The notes beneath the pieces are model-generated. The model had not been told where the DNA came from and did no database searches. It saw only the letters and a list, made by a program, of their open reading frames with translations. From Ornatilinea apprima (lineage in GTDB: Bacteria; Chloroflexota; Anaerolineae; Anaerolineales; Anaerolineaceae), in assembly GCF_001306115.1 (NCBI RefSeq), contig NZ_LGCL01000039.1:62001-126000 (forward strand): 64,000 bases of DNA, in the 5' to 3' direction. The position numbers were made by a program, and so were the translations under genes. Every line of letters starts with the position of its first letter. Position 1 is the stretch's first letter. Shown here piece by piece: positions 42,037 through 51,035 of this stretch.

Positions 42037-42465
42037 ATGTCGAAATACAGGGAGATTAAAACCGAGTTCAGAAATCCAACCAGCTTGAAGAAAGCGTTGG
42101 ATGAGATGGGTGTGAAATACGAGGCCAGCCTTGATGCCCGATCCAATTCCATCACCCTATGGAGCAATTGGAAAACGTGGGGTGGAGAAAGCCAGGCGGT
42201 AGCAATCGCCATTCAGAAGGATGAGGCAAGCCGAGTTGGTCTTGGTTGTTATGATGGAGTCGGTTTCCATTGGAACGGATCCTCATACGATCTGGTTGCC
42301 GATCACATGGATGAGAACCTCAACAGTGTGGTAAGCCAGATGAACAAACTTCGTCAATCGTATGCGAAGCAAGAGATCCGGCGGCAAGCATACCAACGAG
42401 GCTATGGAGTTCAAGAGGCCGTTGGTCAAGATGGAGTGATTAGAATGACGCTGGTAAGGAGATAG
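42037..42465 (+). CDS. DUF1257 (Ycf35-like) protein
   Basis: 142 residues. The start MSKYREIKTEFRNPTSLKKALDEMG and the middle GFHWNGSSYDLVADH are the DUF1257/Ycf35 signatures. Family members occur beside Ycf46-like ATPases and DUF2997 genes. Here the DUF2997 gene follows directly and the ATPase lies 1.8 kb upstream. GAAGGGAG before the ATG serves as binding site. Biochemical role unknown. Confidence 0.85.
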   Translation: MSKYREIKTEFRNPTSLKKALDEMGVKYEASLDARSNSITLWSNWKTWGGESQAVAIAIQKDEASRVGLGCYDGVGFHWNGSSYDLVADHMDENLNSVVSQMNKLRQSYAKQEIRRQAYQRGYGVQEAVGQDGVIRMTLVRR

Positions 42466-42660
42466 ATGATGAATAAGCCACACAAAATCGAGATCCAGAT
42501 TACCCCGGAGGGTAAGGTTATTGGAGAAGTGAAGGGTGTTTCCGGCCCACAATGCGGCCCACTCACCAAATGGTTGGAAGAAATTGGGAGCGTCCAGGTT
42601 GACAGGAGCACCCCGGATTACCATAAGAATTCCGATCAAAATTTGACGGTCAAACGCTAA
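42466..42660 (+). CDS. DUF2997 protein
   Basis: 64 residues. Pattern KIEIQITPEGKVIGEVKGVSG followed by CGPLTKWLEEIGSVQ and PDYHK matches DUF2997, a small partner of DUF1257. It starts directly at the end of the DUF1257 gene, so the two are co-translated. A strong terminator follows and ends the rightward early region. Confidence 0.82.
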   Translation: MMNKPHKIEIQITPEGKVIGEVKGVSGPQCGPLTKWLEEIGSVQVDRSTPDYHKNSDQNLTVKR

Positions 42661-42697
42661 TACTTCGCTGTCATGTTCTCCCCTTGCATGACAGGTA

Positions 42698-42726
42698 AAC
42701 CGCCCGGTTCGCCGGGCGGTTTTTTT
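42698..42726 (+). terminator. intrinsic terminator at early/late convergence
   Basis: Ten-bp perfect stem AACCGCCCGG / CCGGGCGGTT, TTCG loop, run of T on plus. It stops early transcription before it meets the leftward late operon. Confidence 0.92.
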
Positions 42727-42796
42727 GTTTTAACTTGCATCACCACAGTATAAGGTTGTTGGGGAAAAGATTTTATTGACTTATCTTCATAAGCGT

Positions 42797-43198
42797 TTAC
42801 TCCCGGAGTTGAGTGGATTTGGTTTGTGTATCGGGCCGGGCCGGAACGGATCGGGCAGTAGCAGGTTCAGGGATTTGATAGGTCTGCAGTTTCTCCAATA
42901 GAGAAGAAATGTCCTTCGACCCGGTTTTGATTGAAAATAGGGCGGTAATCAGATCGTTTACAAAGTTCGCGCCGCGCGCCAGAATAATTCCGGTCAGCAC
43001 AAAACCAACAAAAGGCACAATGCCAATCATGGTTAGGGCTGCAAACAGGTCAAGCTGGAAAATAACAGCGACCCCAATTCCCACGACCAGAGCGGTGATC
43101 CTGGGCCAGTTATAACCGCCTTCCAGCACCCATTTGATGTTGGTAACAACAGCCTCAATTAACAGAGACGCAGCGATAAAAATCAAGAAGCCTTCCAT
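42797..43198 (-). CDS. Holin-like membrane protein
   Basis: 133 residues. Two or three hydrophobic segments (about residues 4-22, 33-60 and 62-80) and a polar C-terminal tail rich in Thr, Pro and Arg. Its place as last late gene, next to an endolysin and another small membrane protein, supports a holin. GTGAGG site before the ATG. Confidence 0.7.
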   Translation of the reverse strand: MEGFLIFIAASLLIEAVVTNIKWVLEGGYNWPRITALVVGIGVAVIFQLDLFAALTMIGIVPFVGFVLTGIILARGANFVNDLITALFSIKTGSKDISSLLEKLQTYQIPEPATARSVPARPDTQTKSTQLRE

Positions 43199-43205
43199 AA
43201 ATACC

Positions 43206-43577
43206 TCACTTTAAGATTTGATCGAAAGCCAATATTATTTTGGGCAGGTTAGAGAGAAGTCCAAGTACAAGGGCAACCGCCACCGGGGCAGCAATTTTGT
43301 CACGGACAAAGGCCCAAAACTTATCCTCGTCTTTTTGTTCGGTCTGCTGGTTCTGTTCTTTTGGAGTGTGTCTATTTTCATCCCTGAATAGGTAATTACA
43401 GCCATTCTGATTGATGTTGTTGACAGCTTCGGTAAGCCGTTCCAGATTTTGCGACATAATGGCCATTTGAGTAAGCATTCCGGGCGTGCCATTATGACCC
43501 CGAATTGTGCGGTTTAATTCCGCAACCTGGTCCAAAACCTGGTTTAGCTTTTGTGTGTTAAGCGATGCTGGCGGCAT
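43206..43577 (-). CDS. Small membrane-anchored lysis-cassette protein
   Basis: 123 residues from the ATG at 43577; the longer frame overlaps the endolysin gene end. Helical, charged N-terminal two thirds (LNQVLDQVAELNRTIRG, MSQNLERLTEAVNNINQNG) and one hydrophobic segment near the C-terminus (APVAVALVLGLLSNLPKIIL). Between endolysin and holin, so it may be a second holin or an antiholin-like factor. Confidence 0.6.
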   Translation of the reverse strand: MPPASLNTQKLNQVLDQVAELNRTIRGHNGTPGMLTQMAIMSQNLERLTEAVNNINQNGCNYLFRDENRHTPKEQNQQTEQKDEDKFWAFVRDKIAAPVAVALVLGLLSNLPKIILAFDQILK

Positions 43578-43596
43578 AACGGCAGATCCCCAATGG

Positions 43597-44595
43597 TTAG
43601 ATCTTCTGAATATAAGAGCCGTGAACCCACCCCGAAAGATCATTCCAGGTTACGTTCTTCCACATTCCTTTTGACTTCCCGGCGTAGTCAAGGATGGATC
43701 CCGCTTTTAACACGGTAATGATTTGAGAATTCAGGTCGGGGCCTTCCCTCATCCTTAAACCAAGCGTAACCCACGGAGAAACCGAGTATTTGACGGCGAC
43801 ATCTTTTCCTTCTGGCATGGTGATGGGTGCCGTTGGCATTGTTTTCCCGGTCGCCTTTTCGAGCCATTCTTTGGAGAACAGGTTCAGGTCAATTGGCGAT
43901 AAAATGGTCGCCCTATCGTCATAGTAAGTGCCGGGGAGGGAAATTAGATCTCCAGTGAATTGCCAACCAACCATGTTTTTCAGAGTAACGCCAGGTGGCA
44001 GTAGTGGTGTTTTGCCGTAGGGCAGGTAATAGACCAGATCCTCCCACTCCAGAGTGAGCTTTTTGTTTGATTGGACGACGTAATTAGCTACCCAATTAGA
44101 ATAATCGCCCAACCATTCTGACATACCCTGCGCATACGAGGTAACAAAGCCGTAGCTGGTATAGAGAATAACTGATTTGTCTGCTCTGGAAACCAGGTAG
44201 TCCACACATTGTTTGGCATGTTTAGCGATCAGGTCTGGGCGAATTCTAGGGACAGCACTCCAAGAAATTTGCTTAATAACGGCCTTGTACCATGCGTCCC
44301 AATTATTCCACCATTGTTCAATGTCCAAAACGTAGGCGAAAATATTCCGGCCTTTATTAATGGAAAGAAAGGTGTCGATTTGCTTTTCCGGGTAATAGAT
44401 CGGATCCACCCAATGATAGGGGGCAATTGGCATTTCATCTTTTTGGCAGTCAGTGTAATGCTGGTCGAATTTTATATCTTTCGATAAACTGCCGGATGAT
44501 TTGGCGATGACCGCCCCAACCCCCTTCGAGCGAAGCAAGGCGGGTAAGATCTTCTTCTGATACCTCGAAACGTCAACAACATATGAACTTAACAT
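43597..44595 (-). CDS. Endolysin: GH25 muramidase with C-terminal SH3-like domain
   Basis: 332 residues. The GH25 lysozyme fold spans ~1-215: SYVVDVSRYQ at the start, PYHWVDP near residue 80, the acidic pair in YVLDIEQWW near residue 110 and LYTSYGF near 168. An SH3-type wall-binding domain covers ~268-332 (LGLRMREGPDLNSQII, GSILDYAGKSKGMWKNVTW). It cuts peptidoglycan for lysis. No signal peptide, consistent with holin-dependent release. Confidence 0.93.
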   Translation of the reverse strand: MLSSYVVDVSRYQKKILPALLRSKGVGAVIAKSSGSLSKDIKFDQHYTDCQKDEMPIAPYHWVDPIYYPEKQIDTFLSINKGRNIFAYVLDIEQWWNNWDAWYKAVIKQISWSAVPRIRPDLIAKHAKQCVDYLVSRADKSVILYTSYGFVTSYAQGMSEWLGDYSNWVANYVVQSNKKLTLEWEDLVYYLPYGKTPLLPPGVTLKNMVGWQFTGDLISLPGTYYDDRATILSPIDLNLFSKEWLEKATGKTMPTAPITMPEGKDVAVKYSVSPWVTLGLRMREGPDLNSQIITVLKAGSILDYAGKSKGMWKNVTWNDLSGWVHGSYIQKI

Positions 44596-44610
44596 AACAA
44601 CCTCATAAAA

Positions 44611-44904
44611 TCACAAAATTAAGGCGTAGGCGTTGATGTTGGTTTGCACCAACCAGAGAAGATCGCCGTCATCGTAAGCCCCACTTTGGACAATCGGATT
44701 GACGATGATTACAGGCAACATTTTTCTAGCGGCTTGAATTGGGTTTGAAATAACAGATCTTGCCCAACTCATCCTGAGATCGTGATTTTCGGTTGAGACA
44801 TCTTCACGGATGATGGTGTCTGCGGATTGCAGACAGGCTACCACAACCTTTTTCTCGATGTTGGCGTTTGAATAAATTTCGTTGTAAATTTCCAGGTAGT
44901 TCAT
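44611..44904 (-). CDS. Small tail-region protein
   Basis: 97 residues from the ATG at 44904 (GAGG ten bases upstream; a GTG five codons earlier would swallow that site). Helical N-terminus with an annexed MSWARSVISNPIQAARKMLPVIIV segment. Position between tail-tip proteins and endolysin is typical for a small tail or lysis accessory. Not recognised. Confidence 0.55.
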   Translation of the reverse strand: MNYLEIYNEIYSNANIEKKVVVACLQSADTIIREDVSTENHDLRMSWARSVISNPIQAARKMLPVIIVNPIVQSGAYDDGDLLWLVQTNINAYALIL

Positions 44905-44934
44905 AGAAATGATCCTCACTTGATTTGTAATACG

Positions 44935-45567
44935 CTAAAGGCCAATTGGCGCGGGCGGGATAAAAAAAAGACGGCCCAATGGCATGAATTCAAGACCAAA
45001 CAGGTATTGATCGTAAACATAGGTGGTCCAGGTGTAGGGGCCACCACTTTTTTTATAAGCAGCCCCACCCTCATACCCTGTTCCTGTCAGGTGAGAGAGA
45101 AGGGTTTGACCCGCTGTTCTTGCGTTGTCGGTGCCGGAGTTCTGTTTGTAAAACTCCAGAAATAGCTGACCAGATGCCAATGTGGGGTTAAATGAGAGGT
45201 TTCCAGGACTGGGCAACACACTTGTATACTGACTTGAAGGGTTAGTGTTCCAGCCTATCGTTTCCCAAACGCCAAGAATGATGCCCCTGTTCTCACCCGA
45301 AGCGTTCACCTCAACCAGGTAATCGCCCGGTGCGAGGTCTTTTCGGGCAAAGACCCCGAAACCAACATTGCTTCCGGAATAAGATTTAATTGTGTCTGGT
45401 GTTACGCCGCCGATCCTGACATAGTTGACCCCGCCCAAACCGCCTTTATTGAAAAGGAATAGAATAAGGCAAGCAGGTGATTTGTCCGCCGGAATGTTTA
45501 CCGTGGAGGACCAAGTACCAGTTGTGCCAGATGAGCGTGTGTCTAATAATGCAACATCAATTGCCAT
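44935..45567 (-). CDS. Tail-tip/receptor-region protein
   Basis: 210 residues. Beta-rich, glycine- and serine-rich sequence with GTTGTWSSTVNIPADKSPACLI near the start and PLGRLFFIPPAPIGL at the end. Lies after the tail-associated proteins, where side-fibre or receptor-binding proteins are encoded. No named domain recognised. GAGGTG site. Confidence 0.55.
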   Translation of the reverse strand: MAIDVALLDTRSSGTTGTWSSTVNIPADKSPACLILFLFNKGGLGGVNYVRIGGVTPDTIKSYSGSNVGFGVFARKDLAPGDYLVEVNASGENRGIILGVWETIGWNTNPSSQYTSVLPSPGNLSFNPTLASGQLFLEFYKQNSGTDNARTAGQTLLSHLTGTGYEGGAAYKKSGGPYTWTTYVYDQYLFGLEFMPLGRLFFIPPAPIGL

Positions 45568-45579
45568 ATAATCACCTCA

Positions 45580-46473
45580 TTATGAAAGAGGGGAGATGGA
45601 GCGAGCAATCCATAGCGTGACATTCACCTGCTTGATGGTTGCAACGCTATCCACATTCAAAAGGATGGCGTAAGGCCAGAAATCGGTTTCTGATGGTTTG
45701 TCAATCACATGCCCAGGCCAGTTCAGGCTTACCATGTTTGGATAGGTGGCTTCGTTCCAAACATACTTATAGCCAGATCTCGCAGATGAGAGCGAGGGCT
45801 TATTTCCAGAGGCACAGATTGATTCTGAAACAGTGGGGGGGTATGAGCTTAAAACCTTCTTCCAGACATCGATTGTGATTGATCCGGTTTGATCAGCAAC
45901 CATATCCACTCGGTAGATCTTCCCACGGACAGGCACAATAGCAGCTACAGGAACCGGGCCGGTTGTGATAACAGATTGAGCGGATCCAATCACAAAGGGG
46001 ATTGCATACACTCCCAATGCCCAGGATCGGTAATCGAGGACTTTATTTGCCGGGACATTGGTATCACCATAAGAAACCGTCAGTCTTGCGAGTGGGATTT
46101 GAAAAACGGTGCTAGATCTCGTAAGTGTAGGTAAGGATGGAGAAGATCCGGGCGTTCCTTCCACAATTTTCAGGGTCATGGATCGGGCGGTCCAGTCTAC
46201 TTCACACACAACCCAATCGTATCGGTATTGTCCGGCGGTTGTGGGGGCGGCGCTTACTGGTAAGATCGTTTCCTGATCGGAGAAGAAATAATTGCCCTTG
46301 ATGTGAGCCGCTCCAGGTTTGATTTTCACTTGCATACCAGATGCGTCAGCGTAAACAAAGAGGTCGTCATCAACGCCGCAGATAACGCCATCCTGCAACG
46401 ATTTGCCAATGGTTTTAACCCAATCAGCCTGATAGATAGGCTGGTTATCGAAGAAATAGAATGTTTCGGTCAT
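45580..46473 (-). CDS. Baseplate or tail-fibre-like protein
   Basis: 297 residues. N-terminal ~150 residues resemble baseplate proteins seen after Gp37-like tail proteins (YQADWVKTIGKSLQDGVICG, then VYADASGMQVKIKPGAAHIKGNYFF). The C-terminal ~120 residues look like a carbohydrate-binding type beta sandwich. Probably contacts the host surface. GAGGCA site before the ATG. Confidence 0.65.
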   Translation of the reverse strand: MTETFYFFDNQPIYQADWVKTIGKSLQDGVICGVDDDLFVYADASGMQVKIKPGAAHIKGNYFFSDQETILPVSAAPTTAGQYRYDWVVCEVDWTARSMTLKIVEGTPGSSPSLPTLTRSSTVFQIPLARLTVSYGDTNVPANKVLDYRSWALGVYAIPFVIGSAQSVITTGPVPVAAIVPVRGKIYRVDMVADQTGSITIDVWKKVLSSYPPTVSESICASGNKPSLSSARSGYKYVWNEATYPNMVSLNWPGHVIDKPSETDFWPYAILLNVDSVATIKQVNVTLWIARSISPLS

Positions 46474-46484
46474 CGTGCCTCACT

Positions 46485-47618
46485 TTATTGACTTGTCTCA
46501 ATCTGGTTGACCCGATCAGTTAGGTCTTCGATCCGCTCAAAGGTATTAGAAAGAGGAATGTCTTTCAGGGATCCGATAGTTGGGACGATCTTTTCTTCAC
46601 CATCCTCATCAATTGAAAATTTGACTTCCGTGACGGTTTCCTGCAGGACAACCGCTTCATCAGCAACGGACACCAGATCTCCTAGAAAATAATCCACCCC
46701 ATAAGTGAAACCCACGCCACCAAGCTCATTTGGCACGATGGTGTAACCCTCTTGCTCCTTCTTTTTCTCCAGTTCGGCTTCTCCCCAATTCTGGAGCTTT
46801 GCGCTGTCTGGTTCGTTGCGCTGGTCCTTCATCATCTCAACCAGCCCCCAGGTGCTTATAGAGTTATTATCATAAACACAAACATTTGACCTTGACGATC
46901 CTTCGCCCTGGCCTAGCACAATTGCGTAATTTGCTTTTGGAGCGCGGAGTTTATGCTTGAATGATTGCAGGTTTCCAAAATCGGCAGAGAATTTGACTTC
47001 GGTGGTTCTATCGGTAGGTTCAAACACCTCAAAGACCAGCCTGCCAAGCGTGGAGTCGTAACGAACGCGATAACCAACCCCGCCCATTTGGGCGAGGTTA
47101 TAAATGAGGGTAAGAAGGTTGTCAAAGCGAGCGTTGCCGGTTACGGTTAATCCCAGGCCAGAAGAAGCGCCAACTTGGAAATTCGGTAGTCGCCTTCGTT
47201 CAATTGCGGATGGGCCGCAGTTGTAATCCACGAATTCCAAAATAACAGCTTCGGCAAGTCCAGTCCTCGTATCGTAAGCGGCTGTTGAGAAGTTCCATCC
47301 AACCGGGTCTGGCACAGCAACGCGATCCCCAATTCTGGCAAGATCATCCTTTCCCTTGAATGTCCATGACCGTGAGAGAAAGGACTCCGCATCCATAGCC
47401 GTTTCGAGTTCTTGGACCACCCCAGAGAATACTTCAACGTCATTCCGGACGATGATAATGCCTTGATTGACGGATAGCGGGAGATCCCCTTCACCTGAAA
47501 GGGTCCAGCTTCCACCCAGGCAAAAGCGGGAAATGAATTCCAATCTTTTGTACCTGGTAATTTCGGAATTCCGAGTTAAGTCAGGGTTTCGAGAATAAAT
47601 GCGGTATTCAGCAGACAT
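46485..47618 (-). CDS. Tail-associated protein, siphovirus Gp37-like
   Basis: 377 residues. Residues 1-100 and ~190-330 match the siphovirus ReqiPepy6 Gp37-like tail family: YKRLEFISRFCLGGSWTLSG near residue 23, GYRVRYDSTLGRLVFEVFEPTDRT near 178, and late DYFLGDLVSV. Forms the tail hub/tip after the distal tail protein. The final ~30 residues are helical (FERIEDLTDRVNQIETS). Confidence 0.82.
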   Translation of the reverse strand: MSAEYRIYSRNPDLTRNSEITRYKRLEFISRFCLGGSWTLSGEGDLPLSVNQGIIIVRNDVEVFSGVVQELETAMDAESFLSRSWTFKGKDDLARIGDRVAVPDPVGWNFSTAAYDTRTGLAEAVILEFVDYNCGPSAIERRRLPNFQVGASSGLGLTVTGNARFDNLLTLIYNLAQMGGVGYRVRYDSTLGRLVFEVFEPTDRTTEVKFSADFGNLQSFKHKLRAPKANYAIVLGQGEGSSRSNVCVYDNNSISTWGLVEMMKDQRNEPDSAKLQNWGEAELEKKKEQEGYTIVPNELGGVGFTYGVDYFLGDLVSVADEAVVLQETVTEVKFSIDEDGEEKIVPTIGSLKDIPLSNTFERIEDLTDRVNQIETSQ

Positions 47619-47619
47619 C

Positions 47620-48483
47620 TTACACCGTTAAATATGCTGGAGTGTACATGACGGTAACAGAGGTGTTTCCATTTCCTCCAACGATTTCCACTTCAACCTG
47701 GTTATTGCCTTGCTTCATAGGGAAAAGAGAGCTTGCAGGTGTGAGGTAAGCGAAACGGTTAACTCCATCTCCATCACGAATGGATCTGGTTCGAGGTCTG
47801 GTATCAATAATGAGGCTTTCTCCAGTCAATAGGGTTGTGTCAACAACGATAAATTTTCCACTTGTATGGTTTGTAACGTGAAAATGAGTACCTGGCCCGG
47901 TGATCGTGATGACAGGCCATGCTTCCACGTCTCCACTATTGGTCAATGTCGCGGTCACGGTGCTTGAAGAAGCCGCAAACCTTACAGGTAAGATGGGAAA
48001 GAAATTATAGGGAGACCAATCCCCTGACACCTGCAGCGTAATTGGAGAAGCTGCGTAAAAATAAGGGTCAGATGCGTAGAAGTCAATCACTCCACGGATC
48101 CAGTTGGTGAATTGATCCGGCCCGGTACCATCAGACGAGAGGCCAGAGCGGTAGCGGCAATTCAAAACCCTTGTAACACCTTCGTTTGTGATCCTCAATT
48201 GACCATCACCTTTGCGCGGATCAAGAATGGAAAGCATGGTCCTAATTCTGGACATAACCGATCCCCGGTCAGCGTCAATCACCATGATTGGCAGAAGGTA
48301 ATCACGTTGAGAAATTCGAGCAGCGTTTACAATCGAGCCGTGAATGAGGGGAGATGAGCTTTCCTGAAATTCAAAACCCGGCATGAGATCATTCGAGATC
48401 CCAACCATTGAGTAAGTATTCACCCGGTCATTCAGGTTAATAGAGATCCCATTTGCATTCGTGAAGGCAACGTTATAACTCAT
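47620..48483 (-). CDS. Distal tail protein (Dit-like)
   Basis: 287 residues. Siphovirus distal-tail layout: residues 1-130 contain GISINLNDRVNTYSMVGIS and the RDYLLPIMVIDADRGSVMSRIR ring segment, then a galectin-like C-terminal part with PVITITGPGTHFHVTNHTSGK. It follows the tape measure gene and precedes the Gp37-like gene, the usual order. GAGGTG site. Confidence 0.8.
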   Translation of the reverse strand: MSYNVAFTNANGISINLNDRVNTYSMVGISNDLMPGFEFQESSSPLIHGSIVNAARISQRDYLLPIMVIDADRGSVMSRIRTMLSILDPRKGDGQLRITNEGVTRVLNCRYRSGLSSDGTGPDQFTNWIRGVIDFYASDPYFYAASPITLQVSGDWSPYNFFPILPVRFAASSSTVTATLTNSGDVEAWPVITITGPGTHFHVTNHTSGKFIVVDTTLLTGESLIIDTRPRTRSIRDGDGVNRFAYLTPASSLFPMKQGNNQVEVEIVGGNGNTSVTVMYTPAYLTV

Positions 48484-48492
48484 CCAGCACCT

Positions 48493-50508
48493 CTAAAATC
48501 CGTAGGCCATCTCCCAGGACGAAATAGCCCCGGCAAGTGTGTTCTCGTCCAGATCGCGCCCATTGTTATTGACAGTAATGTTTATGGTCTTGCTGTTATA
48601 AGTTGATAGATTGGCGCCCATATCAGGCAGCTTATTATTTGGGATAATGGTTCCAGTAGTGGAAGGCGTGAAAAATTCAGGTCCTTCTTCACCAACCAGG
48701 TAGGTTGTTCCAGGATAAACTGTGCCGCCCCTGGCTTTGCCGCCGGGTTTTCCTCCACCTCCACCGATCCCTAAAAGGTTGGCCGCCCAATCAGGGATAA
48801 CAGCGTCAGCAATTGCACTTAAGAACGCCTTGATTTTATCGATAGCGGTTTGAATTGCTTTTGCTATGTTGTCGAAGCGCGTTTTGATAGCGTCCAGCAC
48901 CTCAATTCCTTTATTTTTCAGGTTGGTAAACCAGTTGATAATGTCTTGAATTGCGCCATCAACAACAGCTTTCCCTTCCTCAAAGGTCATGCCAAAGAAG
49001 GTGTCCAAAACCCAGGTTGCAAAGAGTTGCATGTTTTCCCAAATATTGGTAACCAGGTCCTCAAAGATGCCCTTAACGGTTTCTGCAGCACCAGGGAAAT
49101 CCCCAGTGAATATTTGCATAATGAGCGTGCCGAGCGACAGGATGGTGTCCATCGCCCAGGTAAGCGAATTTTGAATGATGGGCCAGTAATTAAGAAAGGC
49201 TTCAACAGCAAAATTAATGGCAATACCCAGGTTGGTTAGAAAAGCCTGAATTAATGGGCCGTTGTCGTTCAACCAGGTTCCCATTTGATCCAGCAAACCT
49301 CCGAGTGTGGTGAGGTATTCTGTTACCAATGGGCCGAGAGTTTCTCCCAGGTTGCCAAAGATTTCAGTTATTACCTCACTTATGCCAGGCCCCTGTTCGG
49401 TGAAGAATTGACCGAACTTCTCAAAAGTAGAGAAGATCCCAGAGATGGTTTCTTGCAATCCATCGGGCAACCCGGCGGTCAAGGCTTCCAGAAATTCGCT
49501 GGTGAACTTCCCATCTTGCATAACTCCAGCGTCACCAATTGCGCCAAATAGGTTGCCGAAATATGAACGGATTGGGCCGGTGGCCTTATCCATTGTGGTG
49601 ATAAACCCAGTGATTGACGTGCCAAGTTGGAGGCCAAAGTCTTTAATCTTTGCCATTGTTTCAGGGCTGGAAAGCATTCCCACAAAGTCAGTGACATAGG
49701 GTTGAATGGCTTGAAAAGTCCCGGTGAAGAATCCCCTCAACCCTACCTCTTTAATGTCCTGCAGGGATGAAATTAAGCCTGAAAAGGTTGTAGCTTGCTT
49801 TTCAGCGGCCCCGCCAAAATCTTCTTCAATACTTTTGGTGATCGCTTCAATGGCTTGATCCGCAGGAACCAGGCCTTTTGAGATCATCTTTTCAAGCTCG
49901 GCGGTGGTAATGCCAAATGAGTCAGCCAAAATTTGACGGACAGGTATACCCGCTTCCGTTAATTGCATGATCTCTTGTCCAGCAAGTTTCCCTTTGGATT
50001 TTATCTGGCCAAGAGCAAGAGCAATCCGGTTCATAGTGTCGCCGCTTGCTCCAGTGGCAGAGGTGTAATCCACCATAGCGGTAGTTAACCGTTGCGCCTC
50101 ATTCGTGGTGAAACCATAAGCCATAGCCATGCGAAAACTATCGGCAATATCTTTTTGCTGGAAGGGTGATTTTATAGCGAGTTCCTGGATCCAGCCTTGA
50201 AGTTTTTGGGCTTCAAGGCCTGCAGCGCCCATAGCTTCGCCTAGCGAAGATGCCATACCAGCATTGACCATCTCACGAGCAGTAAGGGATTGAAGAGACA
50301 TTCCCAATCTCTCATAATCAGCGTAGGCCGATAAAGCAGCTTTTCCGAGATTTGAGATCCCTGAAAAGATATTTTGAATAATTGCTGCAGACAGGATCCC
50401 GCCAGCGATATTACCCAAACCGCCTAAAGCAGCCCCCACCTTACCGAGTGGGGCAGAGGCGTTGTCTTGACCATCAACCACAATAGATATTTTGTACGTT
50501 TCGCCCAT
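48493..50508 (-). CDS. Tape measure protein
   Basis: 671 residues. Starts ISIVVDGQDNASAPLGKVGAALG, as many tape measures do; the tape-measure domain (~75-270) includes TTNEAQRLTTAMVDYTSATGAS and AGQEIMQLTEAGIPVRQIL. Several hydrophobic helices lie at ~390-480. It sets tail length and may help DNA entry. A short tape measure implies a moderately short siphovirus tail. Follows the tail chaperone frameshift gene. Confidence 0.93.
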   Translation of the reverse strand: MGETYKISIVVDGQDNASAPLGKVGAALGGLGNIAGGILSAAIIQNIFSGISNLGKAALSAYADYERLGMSLQSLTAREMVNAGMASSLGEAMGAAGLEAQKLQGWIQELAIKSPFQQKDIADSFRMAMAYGFTTNEAQRLTTAMVDYTSATGASGDTMNRIALALGQIKSKGKLAGQEIMQLTEAGIPVRQILADSFGITTAELEKMISKGLVPADQAIEAITKSIEEDFGGAAEKQATTFSGLISSLQDIKEVGLRGFFTGTFQAIQPYVTDFVGMLSSPETMAKIKDFGLQLGTSITGFITTMDKATGPIRSYFGNLFGAIGDAGVMQDGKFTSEFLEALTAGLPDGLQETISGIFSTFEKFGQFFTEQGPGISEVITEIFGNLGETLGPLVTEYLTTLGGLLDQMGTWLNDNGPLIQAFLTNLGIAINFAVEAFLNYWPIIQNSLTWAMDTILSLGTLIMQIFTGDFPGAAETVKGIFEDLVTNIWENMQLFATWVLDTFFGMTFEEGKAVVDGAIQDIINWFTNLKNKGIEVLDAIKTRFDNIAKAIQTAIDKIKAFLSAIADAVIPDWAANLLGIGGGGGKPGGKARGGTVYPGTTYLVGEEGPEFFTPSTTGTIIPNNKLPDMGANLSTYNSKTINITVNNNGRDLDENTLAGAISSWEMAYGF

Positions 50509-50517
50509 CGGTTTTCC

Positions 50518-50990
50518 TCATCGTTTGCGCGGCTTGGTGCGCTTTTGGACCTGGTTTTCACACGAAATCATCTGGAGGTCTTCGGCAATATATCTCATCG
50601 GGATTTGCGAGAATGTGAGCGGGTCGCAGTGATAGACGTCTCTACAAAGTTGCAACCGGATATATTGCCAGGGTGCTGGCTTTTTGGTCCACAGGTGAGC
50701 CAGCACCCCGAGTTTTAGTTTTTTGAGTCCGTATACTCCATTACCTTTTCCAGGATCGTTTTGATGACACCTTTAAGGTCGATCAGCTTGCGATGCCGGA
50801 ACCCGCCAACAACGAGGCGGTCCAAAATGTCAAAGACCTCACCAACGGTGTGCCCTTGCGAATTTCCGGTGGTCCAATCGAGCAAGATCTCATAATCTCC
50901 GGCGGTGAATTCTTCGACATTCACTTCAATATCAATGGTGCGGGGCTTCGGTTGGGTGGATGGAGCTTTTTTTGATCGAGCTGTAGCCAT
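50518..50990 (-). CDS. Tail assembly chaperone, -1 frameshift product (gpGT-like)
   Basis: The short product (90 residues) is encoded 50990-50715. On the minus strand the slippery heptamer A_AAA_AAC at 50724-50718 sits one codon before the stop, in the correct phase. Slipping back one base continues into the frame ending at 50518 and adds 66 residues (LKLGVLAHLWTKKPAPWQYI onward). A short and a fused chaperone made this way, directly before the tape measure gene, is the classic siphovirus layout. Confidence 0.85.
50715..50990 (-). CDS. Tail assembly chaperone, short form (gpG-like)
   Basis: 91-codon frame. N-terminal basic stretch (MATARSKKAPSTQPKPRT) followed by IDIEVNVEEFTAGDYEILLDWTTG, a pattern common in gpG-like chaperones. 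It coats the tape measure protein during tail assembly. The stop TAA (50715-50717) follows the slippery site directly. AGAGA site after the leader dyad GTTGTGAAAACAAC. Confidence 0.82.
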   Translation of the reverse strand: MATARSKKAPSTQPKPRTIDIEVNVEEFTAGDYEILLDWTTGNSQGHTVGEVFDILDRLVVGGFRHRKLIDLKGVIKTILEKVMEYTDSKN

Positions 50991-51035
50991 GTTCTTGTCT
51001 CTTTTCTATTGAGTTGTTTTCACAACTTCATAAAA

